A stretch of DNA of 64,000 nucleotides from Rheum nobile (taxonomy: Eukaryota > Streptophyta > Magnoliopsida > Caryophyllales > Polygonaceae), in assembly GCA_027886185.1 (NCBI GenBank), contig WOAB01000323.1:186001-250000 (forward strand), written 5' to 3'. A program made the translations under genes and the position numbers. Below, in pieces: positions 10,846-23,129 of this stretch (position 1 is the first letter of the stretch; the number at the start of each line of letters is the position of its first letter). The notes below the pieces were generated by a model. That model made no database searches. It was not told the origin of the DNA and was given only the letters and a program-made list of their open reading frames with translations.

Positions 10846-13800
10846 AGGAGTAATACATATTAAACCAAAAAATTAAACTCGTAATGACCTGAATTTTTGA
10901 CACATAATAAATAACACAATAATAAAGTCATCCTAAGAATATCGGGCAAAAGGCACAAGCCATTTTGAAGATAGACTACATTCTTCAAACAGTTGGACCA
11001 CGAGCAAAGTCACCGAGCCAACTTGAACTTCTATCGGCGCTTCTCAAGCCATTAGTCCCTCCATGAGTCTAGATTGGAGTCTACATGATCGGTCTCGGGT
11101 GATCACGCCGTGGGGTGGTGATGGCCTCTATTTGATGTAGGAACCCTAACAGAGTCGGGCTTAGTTCTTCTCTATTTATGGTTTTACGATTCTCCCTTGA
11201 TGTTTATGGCTTTATAATCTCTACTTTGTATTCTATTTTGATTTTACGGCGCTGTGCTTTGCATGGGTAAAATGTAATCCCAAGCTAGACCTTCGACATG
11301 CCTCGGGTCTTTGAAGAGTCGTATATATTAAACAAAGCAATTAAACTCGTAATGACTTGAATTTTGGATACATGACAATCAGCACAATAATAAAGTCCTC
11401 ATTAAAATATCATGCAAAAGGCACGAGCCAATTGGAAGATAGCCTTCATTCTTTAAACGGTTGGACCACGAGCTAAGTCACCGAGCCAACTTGAACTTTT
11501 ATCGGCTCTTATCAAGCCATTAGTCCCTTCATGAGTCTAGTTTCGAGTCTACATGATCGGTCTCGGGTGATCACGCCGTGGGGTGGGTCATGGCCTCCAT
11601 TTGATTTAGGAACCCTAGCAAAGTTGTTATGGCTTAATAATCTCTACTTTGTGTTCTATTTTGATTTTACGACGTCGTGTTTTGCACGTGGAAAATGTAA
11701 TCTCAAGCTAGACATTCGACATGCCTCGGGTCTTTGAGAAGTAATACATATTAAACCAAACAATTAAACTCGTAATGACCTGAATTTTTGACACATGATA
11801 AATAACACAATAAAAAAGTCCTCATAAAAATATCAGGCAAAAGGCACGAGCCATTTGGAATATAGCCTATATTCTTCAAACGGTTGGACCACGAGCAAAG
11901 TCACCGAGCCAACTTGAACTTCTATCGGCGCTTCTCAAGCCATTAGTCCCTCCATGAGTCTAGATTGGAGTCTACATGATCGAGCTCAGGTGATCACGCC
12001 GTGGGGTGGTGATGGCCTCCATTTGATGTAGGAACCCTAACAGAGTCGGGCTTAGTTCTTCTCTATTTATGGTTTTACGATTCTCCCTTGATGTTTATGG
12101 CTTTATAATCTCTACTTTGTGTTCTATTTTGATTTTACGGCGTTGTGCTTTGCATGGGTAAAATGTAATCCCATGCTAGACCTTCGACATGCCTCGGGTC
12201 TTTGAAGAGTCATATATATTATACAAAGCAATTAAACTCGTAATGACTTGAATTTTGGACACATGATAAATAGCACAATAATAAAGTCCTCATTAAAATA
12301 TCATGCAAAAGGCACGAGCCTGTTGGAAGATAGCCTTCATTCTTTAAACGATTGGACCACGAGTTAAGTCACCGAGCCAACTTGAACTTTTATCGGCGCT
12401 TATCAAGCCATTAGTCCCTCCATGAGTCTAGATTCGAGTCTGCATGATCGGGCTCGGGTGATCACGCCATGGGGTGGGTCATGGCCTCCATTTGATGTAG
12501 GAACCCTAGCAAAGTCGTTATGGCTTAATAATCTCTACTTTGTGTTCTATTTTGATTTTACGATGTCGTGTTTCGCACGTGGAAAATGTAATCTCAAGCT
12601 AGACCTTCAACATGTCTCGGGTCTTTGAGAAGTAATACATATTAAACCAAACAATTAAACTCGTAATGACCTGAATTTTTGACACATGATAAATAACACA
12701 ATAATAAAGTCGTCATAAAAATATCAGGCAAAAGGCATGAGACATTTGGAAGATAGCCTACATTCTTCAAACGGTTGGACCACGAGCAAAGTCACCGAGC
12801 CAACTTGAACTTCTATCGGCGATTCTCAAGCCATTAGTCCCTCCATGAGTCTAGATTGGAGTCTACATGATCGGACTCGGGTGATCACGCCGTGGGGTGG
12901 TGATGGCCTCCATTTGATGTAGGAAACCTAACAGAGTTGGGTTGAGTTCTTCTCTATTTTTGGTTTTACGATTCTCCATTAATGTTTATGGTTTGATAAT
13001 ATCTACTTTGTATTCTATTTTGATTTTACGGCATCGTGTTTCGCCCGGGGAAAATGTAATCCCAAGCTAGACCTTCGACATGTCTCAGGTCTTTGAAGAG
13101 TCATACATATTAAACCAAGCAATTAAACTTGTAATGACATGAATTTTTGACACATGATAAATACCACAATAATAAAGTCCTCATAATAATATCAGGCACG
13201 AGCCATTTGGAAGATAGCCTTCATTCTTCAAACTGTTGGACCACGAGCAAATTCACCGAGCCAACTTGAACTTCTATCGGTGCTTATCAAGCCATTAGTC
13301 TCTCCATGAGTTTAGATTGGAGTCTACATGATCGGGCTCGGGTGATCACGTCGTGGGGTGGGTCATGGCCTCCATTTTATGTAGGAACCCTAGCAAAGTC
13401 GGGCTGCGTTCTTCTCTATTTTTGGTTTTACGATTCTCCTTTGATGTTTATGGCTTGATAATCTCTACTTTGTGTTCTATTTTGATGTTACAGCGCTGTG
13501 CTTTGCATGGGGAAAATGTAATCCCAAGCTAGACCTTTGACATGCCTTAGGTCTTTGAAGAGTCATACATATTAAACAAAGCAATTAAACTCGTAATGAC
13601 TTGACTTTTTGATACATGATAAATAACACAATAATAAAGTCCTCATAGAAAATCAGGTAAAAGGCACAAGCAAATTGGAAGATAGCCTTTATTATTCAAC
13701 TGATTGGACCACGAGCAAAGTCACTGAGCCAACTTGAACTTCTCTCGGTGCTTCTTGAGCTATTAGTCCCTCCATGAGTCTAGATTGGAGTCTACATGAT

Positions 13801-14180
13801 TGGGCTCGGGTGATCACGCCGTGGGGTGGGTCTTGGCCTCCATTTGTTGTAGGAACCCTAGCAGAGTCGGGTAGTTGATAACGGGTGAGGCGTCGACCAG
13901 ACAAACGGGATCTTTCCTCGGCGCTCCCACCTTGAGGTGTTGGCGTAGGAGCATGGAGGTCCATAGTCGTTGGGGTTTCTGGTGGAAAGTGGCTTAGGTG
14001 GTCTATGGTCTTAGCTGGACTTCAACGTCGCAGAGGGCCTACGGCGAGCAACGTCGGGGTTGGCATGAGCGTCGGTGAGGGTGTTGGCATAATTTGTGTA
14101 TCTTATTGAATTTTCGACATGTGATGCATAACACAATAATAAGTCCTCATAAAAATATCAGGAAAAAGGCATGAGCCTTG
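10846..14180 (+). repeat. Tandem array of 420-473-bp monomers
   Basis: Monomer starts, marked by the motif AGTNATACATATTAAAC, fall near 10848, 11322, 11742, 12211, 12633, 13098 and 13561. Spacings are about 473, 420, 468, 422, 465 and 463 bp. The short monomers lack about 47 bp (the CGGGCTTAGTTCTTC... segment), so the first five alternate long/short, a dimer of about 890 bp. The seventh breaks at about 13875, where 237 bp of unrelated GC-richer DNA (13876-14112) precedes a last partial monomer (14113-14180). Recurring 68-codon frames in the short monomers are by-products of the repeat. The array starts exactly where the Tat LTR ends. Confidence 0.85.
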
Positions 14181-15870
14181 CACATGATTTTGATTTTACC
14201 AATTTAGTATTGAATGTCATTCATGCATTTTGAAAGATTTAAAATAGCAAGAGAAAAAATATGAAAGGTACAGGAAATTTACATATCTAGCATAATGAGC
14301 ACAAGATGTTATATGTACATACATTAAAGCAATATTATTTACGTACACGTACCATGGAAGTGACACGCCACATCAAACCATTAACTCTTATATTGAAATA
14401 ACATACATATGCATTCACCAAGGAACTACCATGTCACATGGCTACTATAATAGCAATTGTTTTTTTTTTGTCCATTCAAACCACATATAAAAGTGGAGGA
14501 ACAATTATTACAATACGACTACATTATGCATTTGCATGTCTATATATACGCTTAAAAATTAAAGTTAAAGTTGTTTATATATTTATTTAAGTTCTATAAT
14601 CACGTGTATAACCAAAATAATATAAAAGGGAATGTTTTTCTAGTTGCATGTGCATGTTTCTCTTCCATCAAATATCAACCAAATATATCATCTCTATCAT
14701 ATCAACATGCAAAATTGTGGTTGCACGTGCATGTTGGTGAAAGAGGGAGACGATGTTGATGAGCTATCTTCAATTAAGCTAGCTACAAAGAATTCCACCT
14801 TATCACATGTTGAAGGATATGATGTTGGTAACACTTTCATCTATGGCACGTGAACAAAGTGAAAATGGAAGAAAGAAATGACGACGGAAGAAATGACGAC
14901 AAAAGTAATGATGTCAATTGCATCACTTTAATATACAACACATATTTGCATGCAAAAAAGCGGTTGCATGTGCATGTTGGTGAAAGAATGAGATGATGTT
15001 GATGAGCTATCTTCAATTATGATACCATGTAATATAATTCGACTGCATGTGTATATTATCTATGACGTCAGTTCTCTTCTTATCATTCACGTGTGAGTAA
15101 GAAATTAACTGCATGTGCATGTTGAAGAATATATGATGTCATAACATTTGATATAGTAATGATGTCGACTTTGACATATTATTGCATGCAAAACTAAGGT
15201 TATATTTCCATTCAGATTAATAAATACGTACAATCTCTTTGGTTGTACATGAATGAATATAATTTTTAATATACAAAAGTACATAAATAATTTATAAAAA
15301 TTAGAGTTGTTTATATCTTTATCAAGTACCCTAACCACATGTATATCTAAAATAATGTAAAAGGGAATATAAATTAGTTGCATGTGCATATTGAATAAGA
15401 TATGGTGGCCCTTAAAGGATGAAAATGACACATGGACAAAATGGAAACAAAAAGGAAGAGATGACAGCAAAAGTAACGATGTCAATTGTATCATTTTAAC
15501 ATACAATACAAATTTGCATGTCTACATATACATTACTCCATAGTTTTATGTTTTAGTAAAGATTGTAAAACACTTTAAACATTTTTTTTTAAATAACATG
15601 TCATTAAAGAAGTAATATTGTTGCCACTTGTAAAGTAAACTCGTCACTTGTTCTAAAATCATACAACATTATATGAATTATTTACATTTCCAGAACCCTT
15701 ACATATAGTAAAAAATATAGTTAAGTTGCATGTCTCTCTGCCATCAAATATTAACCAAATCCACCCTCTCTCTCATATCAGCATGCAAAACGGCGGCTAT
15801 ATGTGCATGTTGGTGAAAGAGGGAGATGATGTTGATGGGTTATCTTCAATTATGAGTTGTATACCTTTAT
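14181..15870. repeat. Degenerate large direct repeats rich in CATGCA
   Basis: No gene is seen. Blocks recur at about 14700-14780, 14940-15020 and 15775-15855 (GTGCATGTTGGTGAAAGA followed by GATGTTGATGAGC). Others recur at 14520-14640 versus 15280-15385 and 14880-14950 versus 15450-15535. This suggests old, diverged tandem duplications of several hundred bp. Confidence 0.6.
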
Positions 15871-16878
15871 GACAATAAAAAGAACTGTATTCTTTAGCCA
15901 ATTCTACTATGTTGAAGCATGGCCTTTCAATTGATTTTGGGGGCCTATGCTCAATTTGATATCACGACTATAAAAGTTGATACAATATTAGTAAAATAAG
16001 ATTTCTTTTTAAGATCAATATTTTGCAAATTTTAAAAGTGAGTGTTTTCTCAAAAATGAAAAATCATTATGGATAATTTTGTATACTTTATTTATTTATT
16101 TATAGGTGATATAAAAAATGATAACTTGGGTATGGTTTTGTGACATCTAAAAATATGTGATTCTTTGAAAATAAATTTCATTTATGAATAATTTTCAACT
16201 TTGCAGGGTGTGGTTTTATAATGTGTCAAAATAACGAAAAATGTTTTTGAGATAGTTTGTTAAAAGGAAAGACAAGACAAAATCAATTATTGTATCATCT
16301 GTGTTAGTTTGTTGTATGTCTTTCAGGTCAACAACTTGTTATAGTGGCTATTTTCTTAGCGGTTCATCTATTTACCCATTTTTAATCTGATATTCTAGAT
16401 CTGTTTAAACATCAAATCACTTTCCATGGATTATAATTTTTTTAATCGTACCATCACCTTGGACCAAATATAATAATAAGTAGTATACCAGCAAAGCATA
16501 CATATGGGTGTTATACCCACCAATATTGAAGAGTACACATAACTAACCTTGTCGATATGTCACCATGTATCATATCAATACTCTTTCTAATGAAATCTTA
16601 AATTTTTTGAAAGGATAGTGGGATCCAATAATATCTTTCAATAATTTTATTCGATTTAATTAATTATACTTCCTTTGTTAAATAATATTTTTTGTTTTTA
16701 ACACAACAATATAACATATAATAACTAAACTAAAATATTACAAACTCTTTCTAAAATCTACAATTTAATAATTACTCGCATCATTGTTAATCAATAAATG
16801 AAGAGAATTCGCATAGAAAGTGTTAATATGTGTAATTTTCAATATTTTCAAGCTTTGTTTTTTTATAAGTAGCCAAAT
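15871..16878. other. AT-rich intergenic DNA, nothing recognised
   Basis: No ORF, RNA gene or repeat I can support lies in this stretch. Confidence 0.5.
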
Positions 16879-17002
16879 GTCATTATGCATGTCATCCACA
16901 TGTGGCATTAACTCATCTATATCCAACACTTTTGCATAATGTCATTATGCATGTCCTCCACATGTGGCATTAACTCATCTATATCCAACACTTTTGCATG
17001 AA
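16879..17002 (+). repeat. Two-copy 62-bp tandem duplication
   Basis: GTCATTATGCATGTCATCC... at 16879 is repeated at 16941 with one substitution in the early part (CATCC/CCTCC). The copies are adjacent and nearly identical, so this is a young local duplication. Confidence 0.9.
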
Positions 17003-17519
17003 AAAACCTACGTGTTATTCTTGTATTTTATCACAACTGTTGTTGTGTTATTCTTGCAATATAATTGATACTTTGGTCATCTTAATTAATTCCTACTTCT
17101 TCACTCTTCAATTAGACCGTGAATTTTAGTTTAATTAATAAATATAATCATACTTTTACAGATTCCCTTACAATACGTGTTATTTTCCATTAAATATTTT
17201 CTCATGTGTAACACATTATGTTGGACAAAAATCTCTTCAATTGTGAGGAACAAAATCAAGGATTAACCCTTATGTTGCATAAAAGGATATGTTGGACATC
17301 GCTAAATACATATTCGAAACATTTATCACATGTAATCACAATTAAGACACACTAAAATAATCCAAAACAAAGAATTACACAACACAAGCATCGAATACAC
17401 AAGCATGAAATACACAACCAACACACATTGCCAAACACAAACACTAAAACAACAACATCATACACAAACTTTGGCACAACCACAATACAAAGCCCACCTT
17501 AATCGCTCTGTTACTTCTC
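17003..17519. other. AT-rich intergenic DNA
   Basis: CA/ACA-rich low-complexity sequence near 17390-17480; no gene is seen. Confidence 0.5.
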
Positions 17520-17640
17520 TAATATAACAATAATAACAATAACAACAATAACAACATATCACCTAACCAAATGTAATATCATAATCATAATCATATCATA
17601 TCATAATCATAATTCATAATCATCATAATCATAACTACAA
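17520..17640 (+). repeat. AAC/AAT and ATC microsatellites
   Basis: Runs of AATAACAATAACAAC (17523-17560) and ATAATCATAATCATATCAT (17577-17632). Confidence 0.85.
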
Positions 17641-17689
17641 ACCTTCTTTCAAATTTGAAGCCGTGAGCAAGAGATCAGAAAAAGTGATG

Positions 17690-18030
17690 CATTTGACACC
17701 TTAAATAGCCATGACCTTAGCCACACAAAATTTAACAATTTAACAATTTAATCTAACAACTACATCTATAAATTGACATCTAACACCCACTATATTTAGA
17801 AGTTGACACCTAGCACATGAAAGTCTAACAAATGTAACACTATACTAATTTAGCCACACAAAATGTAACAATTGTTAACACTACACCAATAAGTTAACAC
17901 CTAGCACAAACTACATTTATAAATTGACACATAGCACACAAATATCTAATAATTGTAAACACTACATTAGCACACACCTAATGCAACTATAAAGTGACAC
18001 CTAATTCACCTACAAACATGTAGCTTAACT
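17690..18030 (+). repeat. Degenerate repeats around TTGACACCTAGCACA
   Basis: At least five loose copies of a unit containing CTACATxTATAAATTGACACxTAGCACA occur at irregular 60-100 bp spacing. It is an old minisatellite-like region; nothing coding is seen. Confidence 0.6.
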
Positions 18031-18523
18031 ACACACTAACACGTATACCCCTTTTGATGGCAATCTCATAATTGCTACGAAACTCCGGATGTACTTATAA
18101 AGGCAAAACTTGATTTTTGTTATGGAGGAAGAAAAGATAAAATAGCCAAAAAATCAAATCAATGATTGAACAACACCATGAAAAAAAGCTTTGTTGACAC
18201 CTCTACACTACACCAACACACCACTTTTACATGCAAAATTCATTCATCTGCAATGAGGCTTTAGGTGTTGGGTGATATGGATAGATTTGTCAAATACTCC
18301 TATAATAGTGGCAAGACTAGTTTCCAGTGATTTGTTTAAAAATGGGCTATGGAGGTGGGTTTTATTGACACGAATTCCGTGTATGCTATTGTGCCTAGAA
18401 AGTTCATATCGACCCAAATCAAACTTTCGTGTAGGCCCAAAAACCCGTCCTTTGGCCCGTTTCGTCGACGTACTACACACGCGTTAACACTTTTTCCGGC
18501 AAAGTCAGTCTGTCCCATCGCCA
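18031..18523. other. Upstream flank of the ERdj3B gene
   Basis: No gene is seen. The region turns from AT-rich to a normal promoter-like composition after about 18400. Confidence 0.5.
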
Positions 18524-18542
18524 CGTGGCTATATAGGATTGG
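18524..18542 (-). promoter_or_regulatory. Perfect ER stress response element (ERSE-I)
   Basis: On the minus strand this reads CCAAT, nine bases, CCACG, which is the canonical ERSE-I spacing bound by NF-Y plus a bZIP factor (bZIP28/bZIP60 in plants). On the plus strand it is CGTGG-N9-ATTGG. It overlaps a G-box CACGTG at 18522-18527. It lies about 294 bp upstream of the start codon of an ER-lumenal chaperone gene, where such an element is expected. Confidence 0.75.
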
Positions 18543-18656
18543 TTGGAACACCAAACAGCGAACTCTGATTGGTTCAATTTGAGAGAGAACACGTCGGTAA
18601 ACCGTAGTCAGTCGTCCTTTGCTCGGCTGCTCCTTCTGTAGTCCGTTTCAGAGAGT

Positions 18657-18692
18657 GCGAAAGAGAGAGAGAGAGAAAGAGAGAGTCGAAGC
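18657..18692 (+). repeat. GA microsatellite in 5' leader of ERdj3B gene
   Basis: A GA-rich tract (AGAGAGAGAGAGAAAGAGAGAG) lies about 150 bp before the start codon, probably in the transcribed leader. Confidence 0.7.
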
Positions 18693-18835
18693 ACAAGGAG
18701 AGAGAATCCGAGGATTGAACGGGAGAAATCTTCAAATAAGCGAGAGGTGCAATAACCAGATCTGCTGGAGGAGAAAGAAACCCTAGCAATATAGTGTGGG
18801 GAGGGTATCTCACTGTCTCTCCGTCGAGGCCTTCA

Positions 18836-21800
18836 ATGGCACATCATCAATTGAGAAGATCGAATATCCTCTTTCTTCTTTGCATTTTATCTTTCACTCT
18901 CTCCGCCATTGCAAATGCAGGGTACGAATCCGTCTCTTCTTCTTTCTGGCTCAAATAGTATCCAGATTATTGCTTTGATTATTTCCAATTTTGTATAACT
19001 GGATTTAATTTTTGGTTATGATAATAGAAAGAGTTACTATGATGTATTGCAAGTGCCAAAGGGGGCTCCGGAGGATCAAATCAAGAGAGCTTATAGGAAA
19101 TTGGCGTTGAAGTATCATCCTGACAAGAATCAGGGAAATGAAGAGGCTAACAAGAAGTTCGCCGAGATTAACAATGGTAGATTTATATGATCGCGTTTGC
19201 ACTTTGAATCCAAATTTTAAAATTTTCCGATTTGAACGCGGTTCAGTTGCTCATTGTGATTTTGTCTTGGTTTTTGATAGCCTACGAAGTTCTCTCCGAC
19301 AATGAGAAGAGGAATGTATATGACAAGTACGGGGAAGAAGGTCTAAAGCAGTTTGCTGCCAATGGTGGCAGGGGTGGTGGAGGCGGAATGAATATGCAAG
19401 ACATTTTCAGCCAGTGAGTTGGAACATTTCTCTTGCTCTATATGTGCTTGTATGCAAGTACTTTCATGGAAGGAGTTGAATCCTTAATTTGGAATCCTAG
19501 TGTTTTCATTCTAGCCTTACTAAGTTTGGCGGTTGTGGGGTGTGGTCCAGGAAGAACGATAGGTGTTTTTTCATGTGAAATGAACAGCGTTCAATGATTC
19601 ATAGTAAACAAATTTAAGTTGCATGAGTATAAGTTGTTCATGTGTGTTTGCTGTCAAGTCCTGCAAATTTGAGTGTTCAACAAGCATTAATGCATGACAT
19701 TAATGCATGACGTTATTCAGCTAATTTGTACTTTAAGTGGAATAAAATTTAGATACTCCTGGCTAGATTACACTCTCTTTCACGACTTGACTTGTATTCA
19801 CAAGACAGAAAATGAATCACCTAAACGTGAGTTATCATTGAAGCAATACCTTGTTCTGCATTTGCCATTCATTTTATTTTGTTGAACTTGTATTTTGTGG
19901 ATTGTTTCATATGTGCTTGATGAGTTAGTGTTACTCCAAATACTTTTGATCTCAATCCTGCTTATTATCTATCAAATTGTGTTACTTCTTGAGGGATATC
20001 ACAATGACAAAATATAAGATGAATATTAAACATACATTATCCTAATAAGAAGCTTTTTTATATGTGGAACTCTGTTTTGGAAGGTGTGATAATTTATGTC
20101 ATTAAAACAATTAGGTTCAAAAGTATTAGAAACCAAAACAGCAGTTTTTTTTAGGTTTGACATGCATAAAATAGTTGACATAGTTAGAGAAATGGACTGA
20201 CTTGAGTCCCCTTTCAGCTTGTACAACAAAAAAACATTTTCTACAATATCTGTACTTAAACCTTGCTTACTCTAGCAGTGATTATGCTCTGATTGTGGCG
20301 CGATGCCTTGTAAAAGAATTACTTCTACTCAGTTAGTCAGTTGAACACTCTGTAAAGTGCAACGGTCTATTGACTAATCATTTTATTAGCTGACTAAGTT
20401 TTGTGTATGAAAGTTGTACCCCTTGTGTTACTGTTGTATTCTTGAATTTGTGATTGCTTCAGACACCACCTGTGTTTTATCCTTTAATTTTCATTTGTCA
20501 TAATCAACTCTTTTAACTGTCATATGTCAATATAGGTTTTTTGGCGGAGGTTCTGCTGAGGAGGAAGAAGAGAAAATTGTAAAAGGGGATGATGTGATTG
20601 TAGAACTGGAAGCAACATTGGAGGACCTGTATATGGGAGGTTCATTGAAGGTAAGGGCATGCCTGTTTATTTTAGTGTTAGCTGCAGCAGCTTGCATCCT
20701 ACACATTAAAATAAAAAAATCAAGGATTCTTATTGCTGCCTCTACTATCGAAAATCATTTATAACTTATGTGTTTCAGGTGTGGAGGGAGAAAAATGTTA
20801 TAAAACCTGCCCCTGGGAAGAGAAGCTGTAACTGTAGAAATGAGGTTTATCATAGACAGATTGGTCCTGGAATGTTTCAGCAATACACGGAGCAGGTAAT
20901 AATGTAATGAAGAAAAAGTAATTGCAAGTCTCATGGCACGTTTCTTTAAATCAGGAAATCATAGATAGAAGCCCTTTAAAAATGCCTACTTCTCTGTTAT
21001 TAGTCTTGGGTACTATACTACTATGTTCAAGTTGTTGCTCACTATGAACAATTGATAGCCTCCTTGGTGATTGTAGCAATTTCGCAGACTTTTGACATTA
21101 TTAAATTGATAGTCTCCTACTATGCAGCGTACGTGCTGTTGAAAGTCTGACTTTTCTGACTTCTTTTCTTATCTGTAGGTCTGTGATCAATGTTCAAATG
21201 TAAAGCTGGAGAGGGAGGGTTACTCGATCACTGTTGACATTGAGAAAGGAATGAAAGATGGAGAAGTAAGCTCTTTTTTACTGGTCTTTTTAAACTCAAT
21301 AGTTTTCAGTCGTGATAACGGTGTCTTCCCTAAAGAAATTAATTGCTGAAAATGGAGGGTTACCCCTCTAAATTACTTTCTTGCTGATAATCCGACAGAC
21401 GTCAACTTGGAAGTTTAATATGCATATCTAATTCGTCAACTTTTTACACTGTATTTACTAAAATTCACTGGAAATTTTGTCCCTAAGGATGGCTTTATAG
21501 CTCCTACTTTATCTAAAAGAAGAACATGTACACTCGCATGGCTTCATTCTTCTAAGCAACATTAGAAAACACATCCTTGTAAAGCCACTTTGTTCTGCTT
21601 CTCAAATCATGTTTTGTTTTCCCTCATAGTCATATACCTTGTGCTGCCTATGCAGGAGGTGGTCTTCTACGAGGATGGTGAACCTAAGATAGATGGAGAA
21701 CCTGGGGATCTAAAGGTTAGCATCCCTGCAACCTTATCATACATCTCAAGCACTATTATTGTGTTTTTTTAGCACGGTACACAACGATTAACTGGTTGCT

Positions 21801-22478
21801 TCACTTTGTGCAGTTCCGAATTCGCACAGCACCCCATGACAGCTTTGTCAGAGAAGACAATAACTTGTATACTAATGTAACCATAACGTTGGTAAGTACT
21901 TTTGGCATAATATTCATAAGCTCTCATTTAGTTTGGACTAGTATATCTGGTAAATACACTTAATCAATTAAGTTCCTGCCAGGTTTATGGTTATGAATAC
22001 ATAATTGTTATTGCAAATTATGATTCACCTATACAACATGTTGAAAAACCCATGAATACTTTTCTGGATAAACAGACTTCTTGCTCATAGAGCACTCTTA
22101 ACTTTCCGTGTTTGATTTGGCTAACGATACAATCACACTTTTGTTTTCAGGTTCAAGCCCTGGTTGGTTTTGAGAAAACCATAAAACACCTAGATGAACA
22201 TCTAGTCAATATCAGCTCAAAGGTAGGAGAATAGCAATCTTACTATACAAATTGAATCTGGCAGCTTCATAATTTACATCACTGACATAAACTTCTCATG
22301 GGTTTGTATAAATTCTCAGGCTATCACAAAGCCAAAGGAGGTCAGGAAATTCAAAGGGGAAGGAATGCCACTGCATCTCAGCAACAAGAAAGGGGATATG
22401 TACGTAAAATTCGAGGTTCTATTTCCCACATCACTAACAGAAGACCAGAAGAAAAAGATCAAGGAGGTCCTCAATTAG
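18836..22478 (+). CDS. ERDJ3B: ER-lumenal DnaJ co-chaperone, ERdj3B type
   Basis: Ten exons join in frame to 351 residues: 18836-18921, 19028-19176, 19281-19413, 20536-20650, 20779-20895, 21179-21265, 21656-21715, 21814-21891, 22151-22222 and 22320-22478. All introns are GT-AG. Residues 1-28 form a hydrophobic signal peptide (ILFLLCILSFTLSAIANA). A J domain follows with the HPD motif at 59-61, then a Gly-rich linker (GGRGGGGGMN). A substrate-binding region holds paired cysteines (CNC and CDQC) and lacks the four zinc-binding CxxCxGxG repeats of cytosolic DnaJ. There is no KDEL tail. Known role in Arabidopsis: with SDF2 and BiP it folds secretory proteins, including the immune receptor EFR. 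Length is close to the Arabidopsis protein (about 346). The upstream ERSE supports induction by the unfolded protein response. Confidence is high because every splice junction preserves the family sequence. Confidence 0.95.
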
Positions 22479-23129
22479 TATGGAAACCTCAACTTGTTGT
22501 AAGATGATGATGAGAAGAGCATTCATTATATATTATAATATTCTTTTTCTTCTCGGTTTTTCTTGGTAGAAAAGAAAGCAAATTTTCCTGTTGTTTCGGC
22601 ATGAAACTAGGGAGAGGCTTCAATGCTAACAGGACGTTGAAGCCTATATTTTAGTAACATTTAACTTCAACAGTAGCTTTCATAAATAGTTTTGAACTAC
22701 TCTCCGTTGTTTTAGTCATGCGGTGACAGCAAACTCACCATGAACTGCATTCATGATTCAACCATGTTTGTACTATTGTGTGGATTTGACATCATCTGAT
22801 TGGAAAACGCCCCCTTCTTTTGCTGCAATTTAACCGTGCTTGCGTTGAATAAAAGCATGACTACCGTTACACTTACGTTTATGAGTTGGATGGACATTTA
22901 CTATGTTTTAACGAGGCTAGAATTGGCGACCACTTTGAGGTTATGTGCTCACAAAAACAAGAGAAAATAAGTTGGTGACCAAGAAATGTTTCTATTGAAC
23001 AAGTACATGATTTTCTTCTCTACGACAAGCAAATGATCTTTATAAACTGGATTTTCTCAACCGCACAAGCTCTTTTCGAGTTACCCCAAATGGGCAAGTA
23101 AGCTTCTGGTATTCTTTTGAGCGTATTCA
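22479..23129. other. 3' flank of ERdj3B gene
   Basis: Contains the probable 3' untranslated region (T-rich, to about 22700) and intergenic DNA; no other gene is seen. Confidence 0.5.

Noticed and set aside
11531..12628. Two 68-codon frames (MSLVSSLHDR and MSLDSSLHDR) as a small gene family
   Set aside because: They lie at the same place in short monomers of the tandem array and disappear in the long monomers; no domain is recognisable.
13692..13964. 90-codon minus-strand ORF
   Set aside because: It spans the junction of an array monomer and the foreign segment, so it is a chance fusion.
18244..18582. Small ORFs on both strands upstream of the ERdj3B gene
   Set aside because: Overlapping frames on both strands of a promoter region, without any recognisable motif.
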